Of a stretch of 64,000 nt of DNA, positions 55,995 through 64,000 are shown in pieces (the stretch's first letter is position 1; each line of letters starts with the position of its first letter). The notes under the pieces are model-generated. The model was not told the origin of the DNA. It saw only the letters and a list, made by a program, of their open reading frames with translations, and did not search any database. A program made the translations under genes and the position numbers. The stretch is from NCBI GenBank assembly GCA_030433275.1, contig JAUILK010000003.1:62001-126000 (forward strand), written 5' to 3'. Origin of the DNA: Gammaproteobacteria bacterium. Its GTDB lineage: Bacteria > Pseudomonadota > Gammaproteobacteria > Nitrococcales > Nitrococcaceae.

Positions 55995-56615
55995 CTAATG
56001 GCCGGCCACTATCAGTTTGCTGCTAATGACGGCTGCAATTTCATCCGCCACGCCCCGCCAGGCCGCTGCTAGACTTTCGACCAAAGCTTGATAGCCATCC
56101 GCAGGCAGCGGTCGCTCGACCGAGAATTGCCGCGCCGCCAGCAAGCGGCCTATACCATCACGCAGCCGCCACTGCCCCACGATGACCGCCACGCCGTCGT
56201 AGCGACCGTGAAACCCGTCGACATCGACCTCGAGCCGATGCGGCGGTTCTCCTGTAACCGCCGACTCGCTGTCGTCGAGCACCTGAGCGTGCGGCAGCTT
56301 ACGCGCCAACTCCTCGCGCAGGCTGCGCCGCAGCTGAGTAGCGAGATCCTCGGCCCAAAGATGGTTGCGCCCCTGGTGAATAGCCACATCGCTGATCTGC
56401 ATTACGATGCCGTCGCTGCGGAGAAACGACGCGAGGCGCGGTGGCGCGATCCAAAGCCGATCCTCACTGCCCGTTGCCGGTGCGGTCGGCCGATCGGTGA
56501 GTCCGATCAGATAACGGTGTTCGGGCACAGTTGGTGTGCCCGCGCAGCCGCTTAAAAGGGCTGATCCGGCCAGCACGACGGCAAGAATGAGATTTTCGAG
56601 CCTTTGATCGATCAT
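55995..56615 (-). CDS. pqiC: PqiC-type envelope lipoprotein
   Basis: The 206-residue protein has a lipobox (VLAGSALLSGCAG, Cys about 24) and an ABC-transport auxiliary domain with conserved blocks (YLIGLTDRP, LWIAPPRLASFLRSDGIVMQ, VVILDD-like HAQVLDDSES). It is the outer-membrane anchored lipoprotein of the Pqi lipid-transport pathway. It overlaps the pqiB stop by 4 bp, in the standard pqiABC order. Confidence 0.9.
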   Translation of the reverse strand: MIDQRLENLILAVVLAGSALLSGCAGTPTVPEHRYLIGLTDRPTAPATGSEDRLWIAPPRLASFLRSDGIVMQISDVAIHQGRNHLWAEDLATQLRRSLREELARKLPHAQVLDDSESAVTGEPPHRLEVDVDGFHGRYDGVAVIVGQWRLRDGIGRLLAARQFSVERPLPADGYQALVESLAAAWRGVADEIAAVISSKLIVAGH

Positions 56616-58252
56616 TGGCGAAACGCTTTTGGTTGGGGGTCCGGCCTCTCCCGCTTATCGAAGATTAGCGCGTTGGGTTGTTTACGTAGCGTGCGCGCCA
56701 TTGGTTCGAGCTCTTGCACCAGCGCGTCGAGCCGTTCCAGCGTCGATGTCAGCCGCTGGTAGGCTTCCGAATCACCGGAGAAACTCTGTACGGTTTTACG
56801 AAGTTCCACGAGGGTCTCGTTGAGGTTGTTTGGCATCGCTTGCGTCGCCTGATCATCAAGCAAGCCATTCACGGTTTGCGTGGTCTTCGCCAGCTGGGCG
56901 AGTGCGATATGGGAGACTTCCAAGTTGCGATTAAGCTTATCCAGGATTTGCTCGATTTTCAGCGCGTTCAATTTCTCCAACAGATTCGTGACCTTTTGCT
57001 CGATTTTTGCCACACCGGTTGAGACTGTCGGAAACACTTGCCGGTCGTGGAAGGTCCGCAGTTTGTAGGCGTGTGCATTCGGGTAAAAGTTGATATCGAC
57101 GAACAGCGAGCCGGTCAGCAAGTTGCTCGTCTTGAGCGAGGCCCGCAATCCACGTTTCATCAACCCTGTTATACGGGATCGCCACTGCTCCAGTGTCATC
57201 TCGTTGACGCCGCGTTCGATTCGCTGCAACTCAATGCGTACAAGCACTGGTATGGTCAATTGGACCACATCGGCTCGGCCGCCACGCAAGTCCCAAAGCA
57301 CGCTTTCGACGGTCCCGATACGTACACCACGGTATTCCACTGGCGCGCCGGCTTCGAGCCCACGTACCGTATCCTCTATGAGGAGCACATATTCGATGAA
57401 GCGATCGAACGAGCCCTCGCGCGCGCTCGCTCGATCGGGATAGAGCTCATAGGTCGCGCCGGATTTCACCGGCTGCCCAGGCGGCACATCTTCCGGCACG
57501 CCGAAGGTGATGCCGCCGCCGAGCATCGATTCCAACGACTCGAAATTCACCTTCACCCCACTCGCGCCGACGTCGACATTAATGCCCGAAGCGGTCCAGA
57601 AGCGCGTGGCGCTGGTTACGAGACTGTCGTACGGGGCCTGAATAAAGACCTGATGGGTAATCCGGCGGGCTTTGGAGTCAAACCGTGTGGCCTCCACGCG
57701 GCCGACGGTCAGTCCCTCGTAGAAAATCGGATCGCCGGTGGAAAGCGAGTTGCCCAGTCCACTGATCAGCTTCAGCCGCAGACCTTTTGCGTCCTGCGGC
57801 GCCACCGGAGGCTGTTCAAGCACCTCGAAATCACGCTGCGGAGTCTCCGCATGGCCTGGCTGCAATTTTATGTAAGCACCGGAGAGTACGGTGCCCAGTC
57901 CGCTGATGCCTTCCCGACCGATGCGCGGCTTAACCACCCAGAACTGGGTCTCGGCGTTGAGCATGCGCTCCGAACCAACATTTAGGCGTGCCTCGATGAT
58001 CGTATGACTGAAATCCCTGGACAGACGCACTGTCTCCACGCGGCCGATCTCGACATTGCGGGTCTTGATCGGTGTCTTTTCGGCCTCGATGCCTTCCGCG
58101 TTTTGTATTTTAAGGGTGATGAGGGGCCCGCGGTTGACGAAGCCGTTATAGACCATCCACAGGCCGATCAAAACGGCCACCACCGGGACGATCCAGATCG
58201 GGGAGATGCGGACCTGCCTACGGCGTTTGGCATAGTGCGGGTCGTCAGCCAT
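56612..58252 (-). CDS. pqiB: PqiB-type multi-MCE domain protein
   Basis: The 546-residue protein has one N-terminal membrane helix (ISPIWIVPVVAVLIGLWMVY) and three MCE domains (start points near residues 45, 160 and 270, e.g. GPLITLKIQNAEGIEAEKTP and GLRLKLISGLGNSLSTGDPI). A helical C-terminal part follows (about 425-530). Such proteins form hexameric tunnels that carry lipids between the inner and outer membranes. The start at 58252 overlaps the pqiA stop by 8 bp. The order pqiA-pqiB-pqiC is standard. Confidence 0.92.
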   Translation of the reverse strand: MADDPHYAKRRRQVRISPIWIVPVVAVLIGLWMVYNGFVNRGPLITLKIQNAEGIEAEKTPIKTRNVEIGRVETVRLSRDFSHTIIEARLNVGSERMLNAETQFWVVKPRIGREGISGLGTVLSGAYIKLQPGHAETPQRDFEVLEQPPVAPQDAKGLRLKLISGLGNSLSTGDPIFYEGLTVGRVEATRFDSKARRITHQVFIQAPYDSLVTSATRFWTASGINVDVGASGVKVNFESLESMLGGGITFGVPEDVPPGQPVKSGATYELYPDRASAREGSFDRFIEYVLLIEDTVRGLEAGAPVEYRGVRIGTVESVLWDLRGGRADVVQLTIPVLVRIELQRIERGVNEMTLEQWRSRITGLMKRGLRASLKTSNLLTGSLFVDINFYPNAHAYKLRTFHDRQVFPTVSTGVAKIEQKVTNLLEKLNALKIEQILDKLNRNLEVSHIALAQLAKTTQTVNGLLDDQATQAMPNNLNETLVELRKTVQSFSGDSEAYQRLTSTLERLDALVQELEPMARTLRKQPNALIFDKRERPDPQPKAFRQ

Positions 58253-59552
58253 CCCTTCTCTTCTCCTGGCCGTTACGAGAGGCATCCCAAAGCAGTCGTG
58301 GGTCGAAGCTCATAGCGGCGAACATGCTGACCACCACTACACTGGCGAAGGCAAGTGCAGCCACGCCAGGCGCGATCGACAGCACAGCACCAGCCTGGAG
58401 CAGCGCGGCGAGTATAGCGACAACGAACACATCCACCATGGACCAACGGCCAATGAACTCGACCATCCGATACAGCCGCGCCGAGATCACGCGATCGCGC
58501 GGCACTCGGCGCTGTGCGTTCATGCAGAGCCAGCCGAGCGCGAGTATTTTGCTGACCGGCACGAGCACACTGGCGGTGAATATGATCAGCGCGATCGGCA
58601 GATCGCCATGATACGCAAAGCTCAGCACCCCGCCGATGATGGTCGACGGCTCCGAGGCTCCGAAGACCGTGGTAGTCATGATGGGATAAACGTTGGCCGG
58701 AATATAGAGCACTGTGGCGGTGGCGAGCAGCGCATAAGTGCGCTGCAAGCTCTGCGGATGACGGGCGTGTAAGTGTTCGCCGCAACGCCGGCAGGTCGGG
58801 GGCTCAGCATCGTCCAGGCGATTGATCAGCCCACACACGGCGCAGCCCGCCAGCCCCTGCTTTGCCGCCGTCTCGCCGGTTCGAGCTTCCGGCGGGGCCG
58901 GTGGTTCACCGGCCAGGGCGAACCACAGCCAATCGGCATCGACCGACTGGTTGGTTTTGAGGAGCAGCACTGCGAACGCGCAGAAAAACCAGAATGCCGG
59001 CCCTAGGCCGATTTGGCCGTAACTGACAATCTTGATCAGACTGACCAAGGTCGCGACGACGAACACATCGGCCATCATCCAAGGAATCACGTGCAGGATG
59101 GCGCGGGCAATCGTTCGGCTTTGGGGCAGTAGTCCGTCACGCAGCAAACTGCTGTGTAGCCAGATAAGGCCAAGCAGGTAGAGCCCCGGCAGAACCAGAA
59201 CCGTTAATAATACGCTGATAGCGACCAGGTATTCACCGAATTCGATCAGCGATACTGGGGCGTCGATAAGCTCGATGCGGTTGGTCACGCCCTGGACCTG
59301 GAAACCCACGAACGGGAAAATCACGGCCAGCGAGAGGCAGATAAACGCCGCGCTGGCCAGCGCAAGACCTCGCTGCACAGGCAATCGATTACGTCGCACC
59401 AGCAAGTGTCCGCAGCGGGGGCAATCGGCGCGCTCTTTGGGGCGCAGCGGCGGCAGCGCGACTACGAGATCACACCCATGACAAGCACGCAGCCGCCGCC
59501 GGCGAGTCAGCCAATTTGCGGCGCCATCGAAGGGCTGACTTAAATCCCCCAT
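58245..59552 (-). CDS. pqiA: PqiA-type inner-membrane protein
   Basis: The 435-residue protein has two PqiA domains, each with a zinc-binding Cys pair set (CHGC...CPRCG near the start; CAVC...CRRCG in the middle) followed by four membrane helices. Conserved strings include FPFVGFQVQGVTN, WSMVDVFVVAILAALLQAGA and FAAMSFDPRLLWD. It is the inner-membrane partner of PqiB in lipid transport. The ATG at 59552 gives the usual family start; an ATG 36 codons earlier is less likely because the extra residues are not conserved. Confidence 0.9.
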   Translation of the reverse strand: MGDLSQPFDGAANWLTRRRRLRACHGCDLVVALPPLRPKERADCPRCGHLLVRRNRLPVQRGLALASAAFICLSLAVIFPFVGFQVQGVTNRIELIDAPVSLIEFGEYLVAISVLLTVLVLPGLYLLGLIWLHSSLLRDGLLPQSRTIARAILHVIPWMMADVFVVATLVSLIKIVSYGQIGLGPAFWFFCAFAVLLLKTNQSVDADWLWFALAGEPPAPPEARTGETAAKQGLAGCAVCGLINRLDDAEPPTCRRCGEHLHARHPQSLQRTYALLATATVLYIPANVYPIMTTTVFGASEPSTIIGGVLSFAYHGDLPIALIIFTASVLVPVSKILALGWLCMNAQRRVPRDRVISARLYRMVEFIGRWSMVDVFVVAILAALLQAGAVLSIAPGVAALAFASVVVVSMFAAMSFDPRLLWDASRNGQEKRRDG

Positions 59553-60044
59553 TACGCGCACGAATTCCCAATGGCCACAACCACAAAACGCTCCTTGGTT
59601 TTGATTAAAATCAATTTTTCCAGGCTGGAGGCGTGGCTTCAGGTCGAGCAAACGGTCCACATTGCGATATAGGCCAGAACCATCGGTAAATTAATACCGC
59701 ACCTCCTTACTTTAAGTCCAGGTTCTTCTTTGTTTTCTCGCCCAAGCTCTTGACCAGCTTTTTATCAGCTGTGCCTGGGCCTGAGCTAAATGTGGACGTG
59801 GCATGCGCCCGGTGATTTCAAAGCGAGCTCCCACGATTTGCCGTTGGGTTCGAGTTCGAGACGTTGATCCGGCACAACTACCCGACTGCGCAGGATAATA
59901 ACTGACTCGGCTTCGCGGCTGCTAGGGCCAAGCGTTTGCATCGCCTGGCTCTTGCGCCTGGGGCGCCGGAGAACATTGGGGTTTACACGTTCATCCCGAC
60001 GTAGGCGGGCAAGTCTTTCCAATCCAGAGATGGGTCTGTAGCGG
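59553..60044. other. No supported gene; REP-like unit at the right end
   Basis: The left part is the pqi promoter region (A/T-rich TTTTGATTAAAATCAATTTT near 59600). A short minus-strand frame (59786-60022) has no family or ribosome site. Around 59990-60030, ATCCCGACGTAGGCGGGCAA looks like the REP unit seen again at about 61236-61263. Confidence 0.45.
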
Positions 60045-60233
60045 CCCCTCTACGCGCGCCACAATGTGCCGGAGGTGTGGCTGGTCGATCTTCGGCAGAA
60101 GGCGCTGACGATGCACTGCACGCTGCTTGAAGGCGTGTATCGCGAAACCCTGAAACCGCATAATCTGGCGCGCGTTGCGTCCTTGAACTTACCGCAAGCG
60201 GTGCTCGACCTTTCCGATCTGTTTTGCTTCTGA
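60045..60233 (+). pseudogene. Uma2-family endonuclease-like protein, C-terminal fragment
   Basis: The plus frame encodes LYARHNVPEVWLVDLRQKAL, then LTMHCTLLEGVYRETLKPHN and ends VLDLSDLFCF. This is the typical end of Uma2/DUF820 proteins (a PD-(D/E)XK nuclease-like family common in cyanobacteria and some proteobacteria). The N-terminal two-thirds and start codon are missing. It is an isolated remnant between pqiA and the small membrane gene. Confidence 0.65.
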
Positions 60234-60455
60234 CGGCTGTATTTGTTACGCCGACGCTGTCTTTGCGGCCAGCGTATCCGCGAGGCGTTCGTACACTCTT
60301 CGAGAGTCAGTCAACTGCGCTTTAAGACGATGGTGTTGTAAGCAGTGTTGTTGAAGTTAACCGAGCCATTGATGTTTCTCCTCGCGCCGGCGCTGCCGTG
60401 CGAGCCCCAGACCCACACGCTGCGTACGATCCTGCCGATCAACGCCTTCAAGGCA

Positions 60456-60720
60456 TCAGCTCAACAGGCTCAGGACGGTCAGCACAAACCCGAGCATGCC
60501 AACCACAGCCGCGACGATCATCAACCGCCGCTCCCAACCGGGTTGCGCGCCCGCGGTGCCCCCCCGTGTGGGTAACGATGATCGGCCCGTTGGCATTGCC
60601 GCCGACTGCAGCACTGCCCTGCTTGGCCGTGACCTTGGTCTTGCTCGAGCGCCGCGCACCGAGGAAAAGAACCAACAGCACGGCGGCCAGCATCAGCACC
60701 ACACCGCTCAATTCCAGCAT
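60456..60720 (-). pseudogene. Small two-helix membrane protein with G7 frameshift
   Basis: From the ATG at 60720 the frame encodes a membrane helix (SGVVLMLAAVLLVLFLGARR), a linker (GSAAVGGNANGPIIVTHTGG) and then passes through a run of seven G on the minus strand (60559-60565). After it the sensible continuation lies in another frame: WERRLMIVAAVVGMLGFVLT and a stop at about 60456. An indel in the homopolymer separates the two helices. This may be real decay, slip-strand phase variation or an assembly error. No family is recognised. Confidence 0.5.
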
Positions 60721-60867
60721 GCGGGTTCTCTCCTGACCTTCGATGACCCCGGCAGATTAAAGGGAAAACCAATGCGGCTCAATCCGATCGGCGCGCCAGG
60801 GGCCCGCCAAGACACGTTCGCGTCAGCTCCGCTATGAATGACCGGACATTGCCAAGATAGGCCCCGG

Positions 60868-61203
60868 CTACCGTTGCCGCCAGCGCCCGGCGGCGTCTAT
60901 GAAGTACTGCCCTTCGGGCAGGCGCTGGATGATCTGGCGCCCGGCTCGGGCTTGTACGGCCGGTAAGGGGGCGTCGGTCTCCTGGGCGACCCGGCGGTAT
61001 TCGGCTAGGCGCTGTTCGTTCACCTGCTCGACGAGTTGGCGGATTGCGAGCGAGGGCTCGCCGGTAACGATGTCCGTTAACCCGTCGGGGCGCTCGCCCA
61101 CCACCCCCTGGGCCTTGGCCTCGGCCAACGAGGACTGCGCGAGCGCGGCCGGCGCCGCCGCGATCACGGCGATGCCAAGCAGGAGAATTTTGAGCATGCG
61201 CAT
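60868..61203 (-). CDS. ydbL: YdbL-like DUF1318 periplasmic protein
   Basis: The 111-residue protein has a signal peptide (MLKILLLGIAVIAAAPAALA) and the DUF1318 domain (AKAQGVVGERPDGLTDIV, VNEQRLAEYRRVAQETDAPL, RLPEGQYFIDAAGRWRQR). It belongs to the YdbH-YnbE-YdbL envelope lipid system. The start at 61203 lacks an obvious ribosome site; upstream residues are encoded by a REP-like unit and are not part of the gene. Confidence 0.88.
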   Translation of the reverse strand: MRMLKILLLGIAVIAAAPAALAQSSLAEAKAQGVVGERPDGLTDIVTGEPSLAIRQLVEQVNEQRLAEYRRVAQETDAPLPAVQARAGRQIIQRLPEGQYFIDAAGRWRQR

Positions 61204-61220
61204 TAGGGAATCATGAAAAA

Positions 61221-61315
61221 CCACGCCTCGCATCGTCATCCCAGCGTAAGCTGGGATCCAGCTTGCTGTTGCAAAAGGGAGGATTGATTCCGGCCTGCGT
61301 CGGAACGACGAAATT
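61221..61315. repeat. REP-like extragenic repeat between ydbL and ynbE
   Basis: Palindromic units GTCATCCCAGCGTAAGCTGG and GATTCCGGCCTGCGTCGGAA are typical of proteobacterial REP sequences. Read through, they give the common spurious peptide SFRRRPES...WIPAYAGMT. Confidence 0.6.
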
Positions 61316-61337
61316 CGGAAGTTATTAAAGGTCCCCA

Positions 61338-61586
61338 TTATTTTTCGCTCCCTGTTGGCGCATTCGGCAGCTGCTCCGGGGTGAAGCCGAACAGCGCGGG
61401 GTTGCGCTTGATCAGCTCGAGCAGCTCTTGATCGATCTGCAGGCGCTTCTGCTCGGTGATGTTGATATTGACGTCGAAGCGGATCGGCTCATCGGGCGCC
61501 TGCAGCTTCACCGTGGGCGAACAGCCGCCGAGCAGCATGCCGATTGCAAACAGCATGCGGCCGCCCAATTTCAAGCGATGGATCAT
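61338..61586 (-). CDS. ynbE: YnbE-type outer-membrane lipoprotein
   Basis: The 82-residue protein has a lipobox (IGMLLGGCSPTVKLQ) and a short conserved part (PIRFDVNINITEQKRLQIDQ) of the YnbE family. YnbE forms an outer-membrane partner that bridges to YdbH. The start at 61586 overlaps the ydbH stop by 4 bp; an ATG 10 codons later would also give a normal lipoprotein. The gene order ydbH-ynbE-ydbL is standard. Confidence 0.88.
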   Translation of the reverse strand: MIHRLKLGGRMLFAIGMLLGGCSPTVKLQAPDEPIRFDVNINITEQKRLQIDQELLELIKRNPALFGFTPEQLPNAPTGSEK

Positions 61587-64000
61587 GGCCTGCCCTCTCC
61601 CTGCGGCGGCGGATTCGGTGGTTCGGAGTCCTTGAGCAGGCGCTCCAGTGCCTTGGCGCCGGTGCCGCCGAGCGCGCTTTTGACGACACTGACGAGCGGG
61701 CCATTGACGCGCACGTTGAGTATCACCGGATGGCCTTGCAGAAAATCCGGGTTGGCACCGCGCGCCTGCAGATACAGATGCTGCTCGGCGCCCGCCTCGC
61801 CCCCAAGAGTGAGCGAAAGCTGTCTATATTGAAAGTTTTGCAGCACCTGGCGCAGCATACGGGTGCGCAAATCGTCGCCCTTGAGGAAGGCCGGCATTTC
61901 CTTTGGCACATAGCGCAACACGCCGCCGCCCGCTGCCTGCAGACGCCCGCCAGCGATGCGCAGGCCATCGCGGCCGAACGAGATCGGCACTTGCCCGGTC
62001 AGCTCTCCCTTGGCCGTCACGCCCTCGATGCCGCTCATGCGGACCACTTCCGCCAGATCCACCTGCTTTGCATGCAGGGTGATTTGAATATTATTGAGCT
62101 GGGACAAATCCAGCGTGAACGGCTCGGCCCTGAGCTGCCCGCCGGCGAGCGCGAAGGCCAGCTCGGTCATCCGCAGGCGTCCATCCGGTAGCAGCGCGAA
62201 GCGCGCGCGGCCGTCGGTCAAAAGCAAGCCGATATTCACCGCGGCGAGGCGCAGTGTCTGCAGCTGCTCGGTGGCCGGTGGCGCCAGTGAGGCGAGCTCA
62301 AGCGTTCCGTCCAGTCCGGCAAAGTGCAGGCCGGCCAGCGTCGCCGCCAATTTGTCCAGACGCAGCTTGCCGCTACTTTCCAGCGACCGGCCGTTCCAGA
62401 TCAATCGACCGTCGAAGGCAACCGTGCCCGTCATGTCGCTCACCAACACCCCGAGGGAAGGCGAAAGGTCGCCGGGCTCGCTCGCCTGCGGAATGAACTG
62501 GATGGGATAGAGTGTGAGCGCAGCCTGGGCCTTCCCTTCCTCGGCCTGCCCTTTGGCTTGGAGAACGACGATGCCCAGCGCATCGGAGAGCACCGCATCG
62601 AAGGCAAGCGCGCCTTCCTTGCGAATGCCCGTCGCCTCGAGTTGCAGCGGCACCCACAGCGCGGGCTGGGCGAGGCTTTTGACGGCGGCGGCAAGCTTCG
62701 CCGTTTCGATCGCCCCGTCCGATAGGACGAGCGTACCGGCGATGTCCTCGGCGGTGAGTTGCACCTCGGCAAGCCGCAGCGTGCCGCCCTGCAGGCTGAT
62801 CTGCAGATCCTCCAGCCCATGCGCCCCGCCTTGGCCGCGGATCGTGAGCGCCGGCCATTGTCCCGTAACCGGATGTGACTTCCCTACCGCGCGGAGGCGC
62901 AGATGGAGCGGCGCGCGCGCGCTCGCGGCTGCGAGATGCCAACGGCGCGGCCCGAACGCGTAACGCAGCAGTGGCGCCTCGCTCTTTTGCGCAAGGCAGG
63001 GCAGTTCGAGCGATTCGAGCCGGCGGCCGTTCAAGGTTACGGCCTTTGCGGCCACGTGCAGGCATTGCGCCGGAATCATGCGGATCTCCGCACGGTCGCC
63101 TTCGAGGCGACCGCTCCAGGCGAGCCGCCCGTCTTCCAGCTCTGCCGGGCCGAGTTTGCCCGCGGCCGTGAGGTGCCCGGCACCCTCGAGCCGCCAACTC
63201 CGGTCGGAGTTGAATGCGGCGCGTCCGGTAAAGCCCTCGAGGCCGACCGTGAGACCGGCCAGCCGCAGTGCGTCGAGCGAGAGCGTTACCGGCTGCGCGG
63301 TCATTGCGACAGTGTCGTCCTTAAACCGAAACCGCAAGACGGCGTCCGATTGCAGCCGGGTCGCTCCTACGGCAAGCGTGGCGGCGGCCGCGAACACCGC
63401 CCGGCCCGTGGCCGGGTGAATCGTCAGATGCATTGGTCCAGCGGGCGCGTGCGGGCCGAGTCGCAGCCGCAGGCGATCACCCGCGTAGGAGCGCAACGCG
63501 CGCGGCAACAAACCGGGTGCCGAAACGGCTTCCGCCGTCCAGGGCGCGCGGGAGGTCAGGACAATGCGCTGCGCCGTGGCGTCGATCGCGCTGGCAAGCT
63601 GCAAACGCCCTTTCTGCACGAACTTCGCCAGTCCCAGCTCATGGGCCTCCAAAATCAACTGTCCGGTCAGGTGCGGCGTTTCCGCCCCCCAGTCGAACGC
63701 GAGCCTGGGGGTAAGACTGACGCGCCCATTGGCTTTAAGACGCGGCAGGCGTGCAAGCGAGGGCAGTCGCACCTGACCTTCCAATGTCGCCTGCTGGGTT
63801 TTCAGGTACGCTGTCCCGCCGAGATCGACCGCTGCGGTTTCCGCCGCCGGTGAGGTGAGGCGGTAGCGCACGTGCTCGCCCCTCAGGTGTGCGAAGAGGT
63901 TGAGCGGCCCGAGGACGGTCTGACGGTAGCCACTCTTCTCCGCGGTCAAATCGAGGCTCGCCACCACGGAACTTTGGACCGGCTGCGTCACGCGGACCTC
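61583..64000 (-). CDS. ydbH: YdbH-type AsmA-like lipid-transport protein (partial)
   Basis: The frame is open to the window edge, so the N-terminus with its membrane anchor lies outside. About 805 residues of beta-rich AsmA-like repeats are present. The end is typical of YdbH (GIEGVTAKGELTGQVPISFG, GGVLRYVPKEMPAFLKGDDL, NFQYRQLSLTLGGEAGAEQH). YdbH spans the periplasm, pairs with YnbE and helps move phospholipid to the outer membrane, partly redundant with Pqi-type systems. The stop overlaps ynbE by 4 bp. Confidence 0.9.
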   Translation of the reverse strand, partial: EVRVTQPVQSSVVASLDLTAEKSGYRQTVLGPLNLFAHLRGEHVRYRLTSPAAETAAVDLGGTAYLKTQQATLEGQVRLPSLARLPRLKANGRVSLTPRLAFDWGAETPHLTGQLILEAHELGLAKFVQKGRLQLASAIDATAQRIVLTSRAPWTAEAVSAPGLLPRALRSYAGDRLRLRLGPHAPAGPMHLTIHPATGRAVFAAAATLAVGATRLQSDAVLRFRFKDDTVAMTAQPVTLSLDALRLAGLTVGLEGFTGRAAFNSDRSWRLEGAGHLTAAGKLGPAELEDGRLAWSGRLEGDRAEIRMIPAQCLHVAAKAVTLNGRRLESLELPCLAQKSEAPLLRYAFGPRRWHLAAASARAPLHLRLRAVGKSHPVTGQWPALTIRGQGGAHGLEDLQISLQGGTLRLAEVQLTAEDIAGTLVLSDGAIETAKLAAAVKSLAQPALWVPLQLEATGIRKEGALAFDAVLSDALGIVVLQAKGQAEEGKAQAALTLYPIQFIPQASEPGDLSPSLGVLVSDMTGTVAFDGRLIWNGRSLESSGKLRLDKLAATLAGLHFAGLDGTLELASLAPPATEQLQTLRLAAVNIGLLLTDGRARFALLPDGRLRMTELAFALAGGQLRAEPFTLDLSQLNNIQITLHAKQVDLAEVVRMSGIEGVTAKGELTGQVPISFGRDGLRIAGGRLQAAGGGVLRYVPKEMPAFLKGDDLRTRMLRQVLQNFQYRQLSLTLGGEAGAEQHLYLQARGANPDFLQGHPVILNVRVNGPLVSVVKSALGGTGAKALERLLKDSEPPNPPPQGEGRP

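Noticed and set aside
59786-60022. A 78-codon minus-strand frame between pqiA and the Uma2 remnant
   Set aside because: No domain, no ribosome site, and it includes a REP-like unit.
61204-61338. N-terminal extension of YdbL
   Set aside because: The extra residues (RRPES...YAGMT pattern) are encoded by a REP-like repeat.

Overview
The window is high-GC DNA from a gammaproteobacterium. The evidence is a Pqi/YdbH cell-envelope locus, two DedA proteins, a MetY sulfhydrylase and a large integrative and conjugative element (ICE) of the PFGI-1/pKLC102-like class with a type G mating apparatus. The genus cannot be fixed from sequence alone. Long antisense frames are common because of GC skew at codon position 3 and were ignored.

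Layout. (1) 1-17.2 kb is accessory cargo. It holds a RelBE/YafQ pair cut by the window edge, an IS3-family insertion, a truncated cation-diffusion gene and a decayed MFS gene. A metal module follows (RcnR-like repressor and P1B ATPase), then a lower-GC island (membrane protein, His-rich secreted peptide, cytochrome c), a DsbG-like oxidoreductase and a PH-domain protein. Next come vapBC, a set of small ICE genes with similar structured leaders (including a RadC-like protein), a RES toxin with an unusual antitoxin, mazEF, parD with a broken partner, leaderless higBA and a mazF fragment. (2) 17.2-38.8 kb is one long minus-strand run of conjugation genes: TraG, mating-channel proteins, a VirB4-class ATPase, the TraD coupling protein, a transglycosylase and PilL. 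(3) 39-50.3 kb is the minus-strand replication, processing and partition module: TopB, SSB, DUF3158, a TIGR03761 protein, a probable replication protein, DUF2857, ParB, an adenine methylase and ParA. (4) 50.4-64 kb looks like chromosome or the element's flank: an HDOD-GGDEF cyclase, tandem DedA genes, metY, pqiABC and ydbL-ynbE-ydbH, the last running off the window.

How it fits together. The conjugation run builds the channel and motor, TraD docks the DNA, and TopB, SSB and the replication protein process or copy the excised circle. ParA and ParB would keep it. No integrase or relaxase gene is visible, so that end of the element must lie left of position 1.

The most unusual signal is a family of at least thirteen copies of a 17-bp palindrome (TGGCCACA, C or G, TGTGGCCA) between 37.7 and 45.5 kb. 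The copies lie in gene gaps and at gene 3' ends, often in pairs about 40 bp apart. A second signal is a set of five iteron-like repeats in an AT-rich block inside the probable replication gene.
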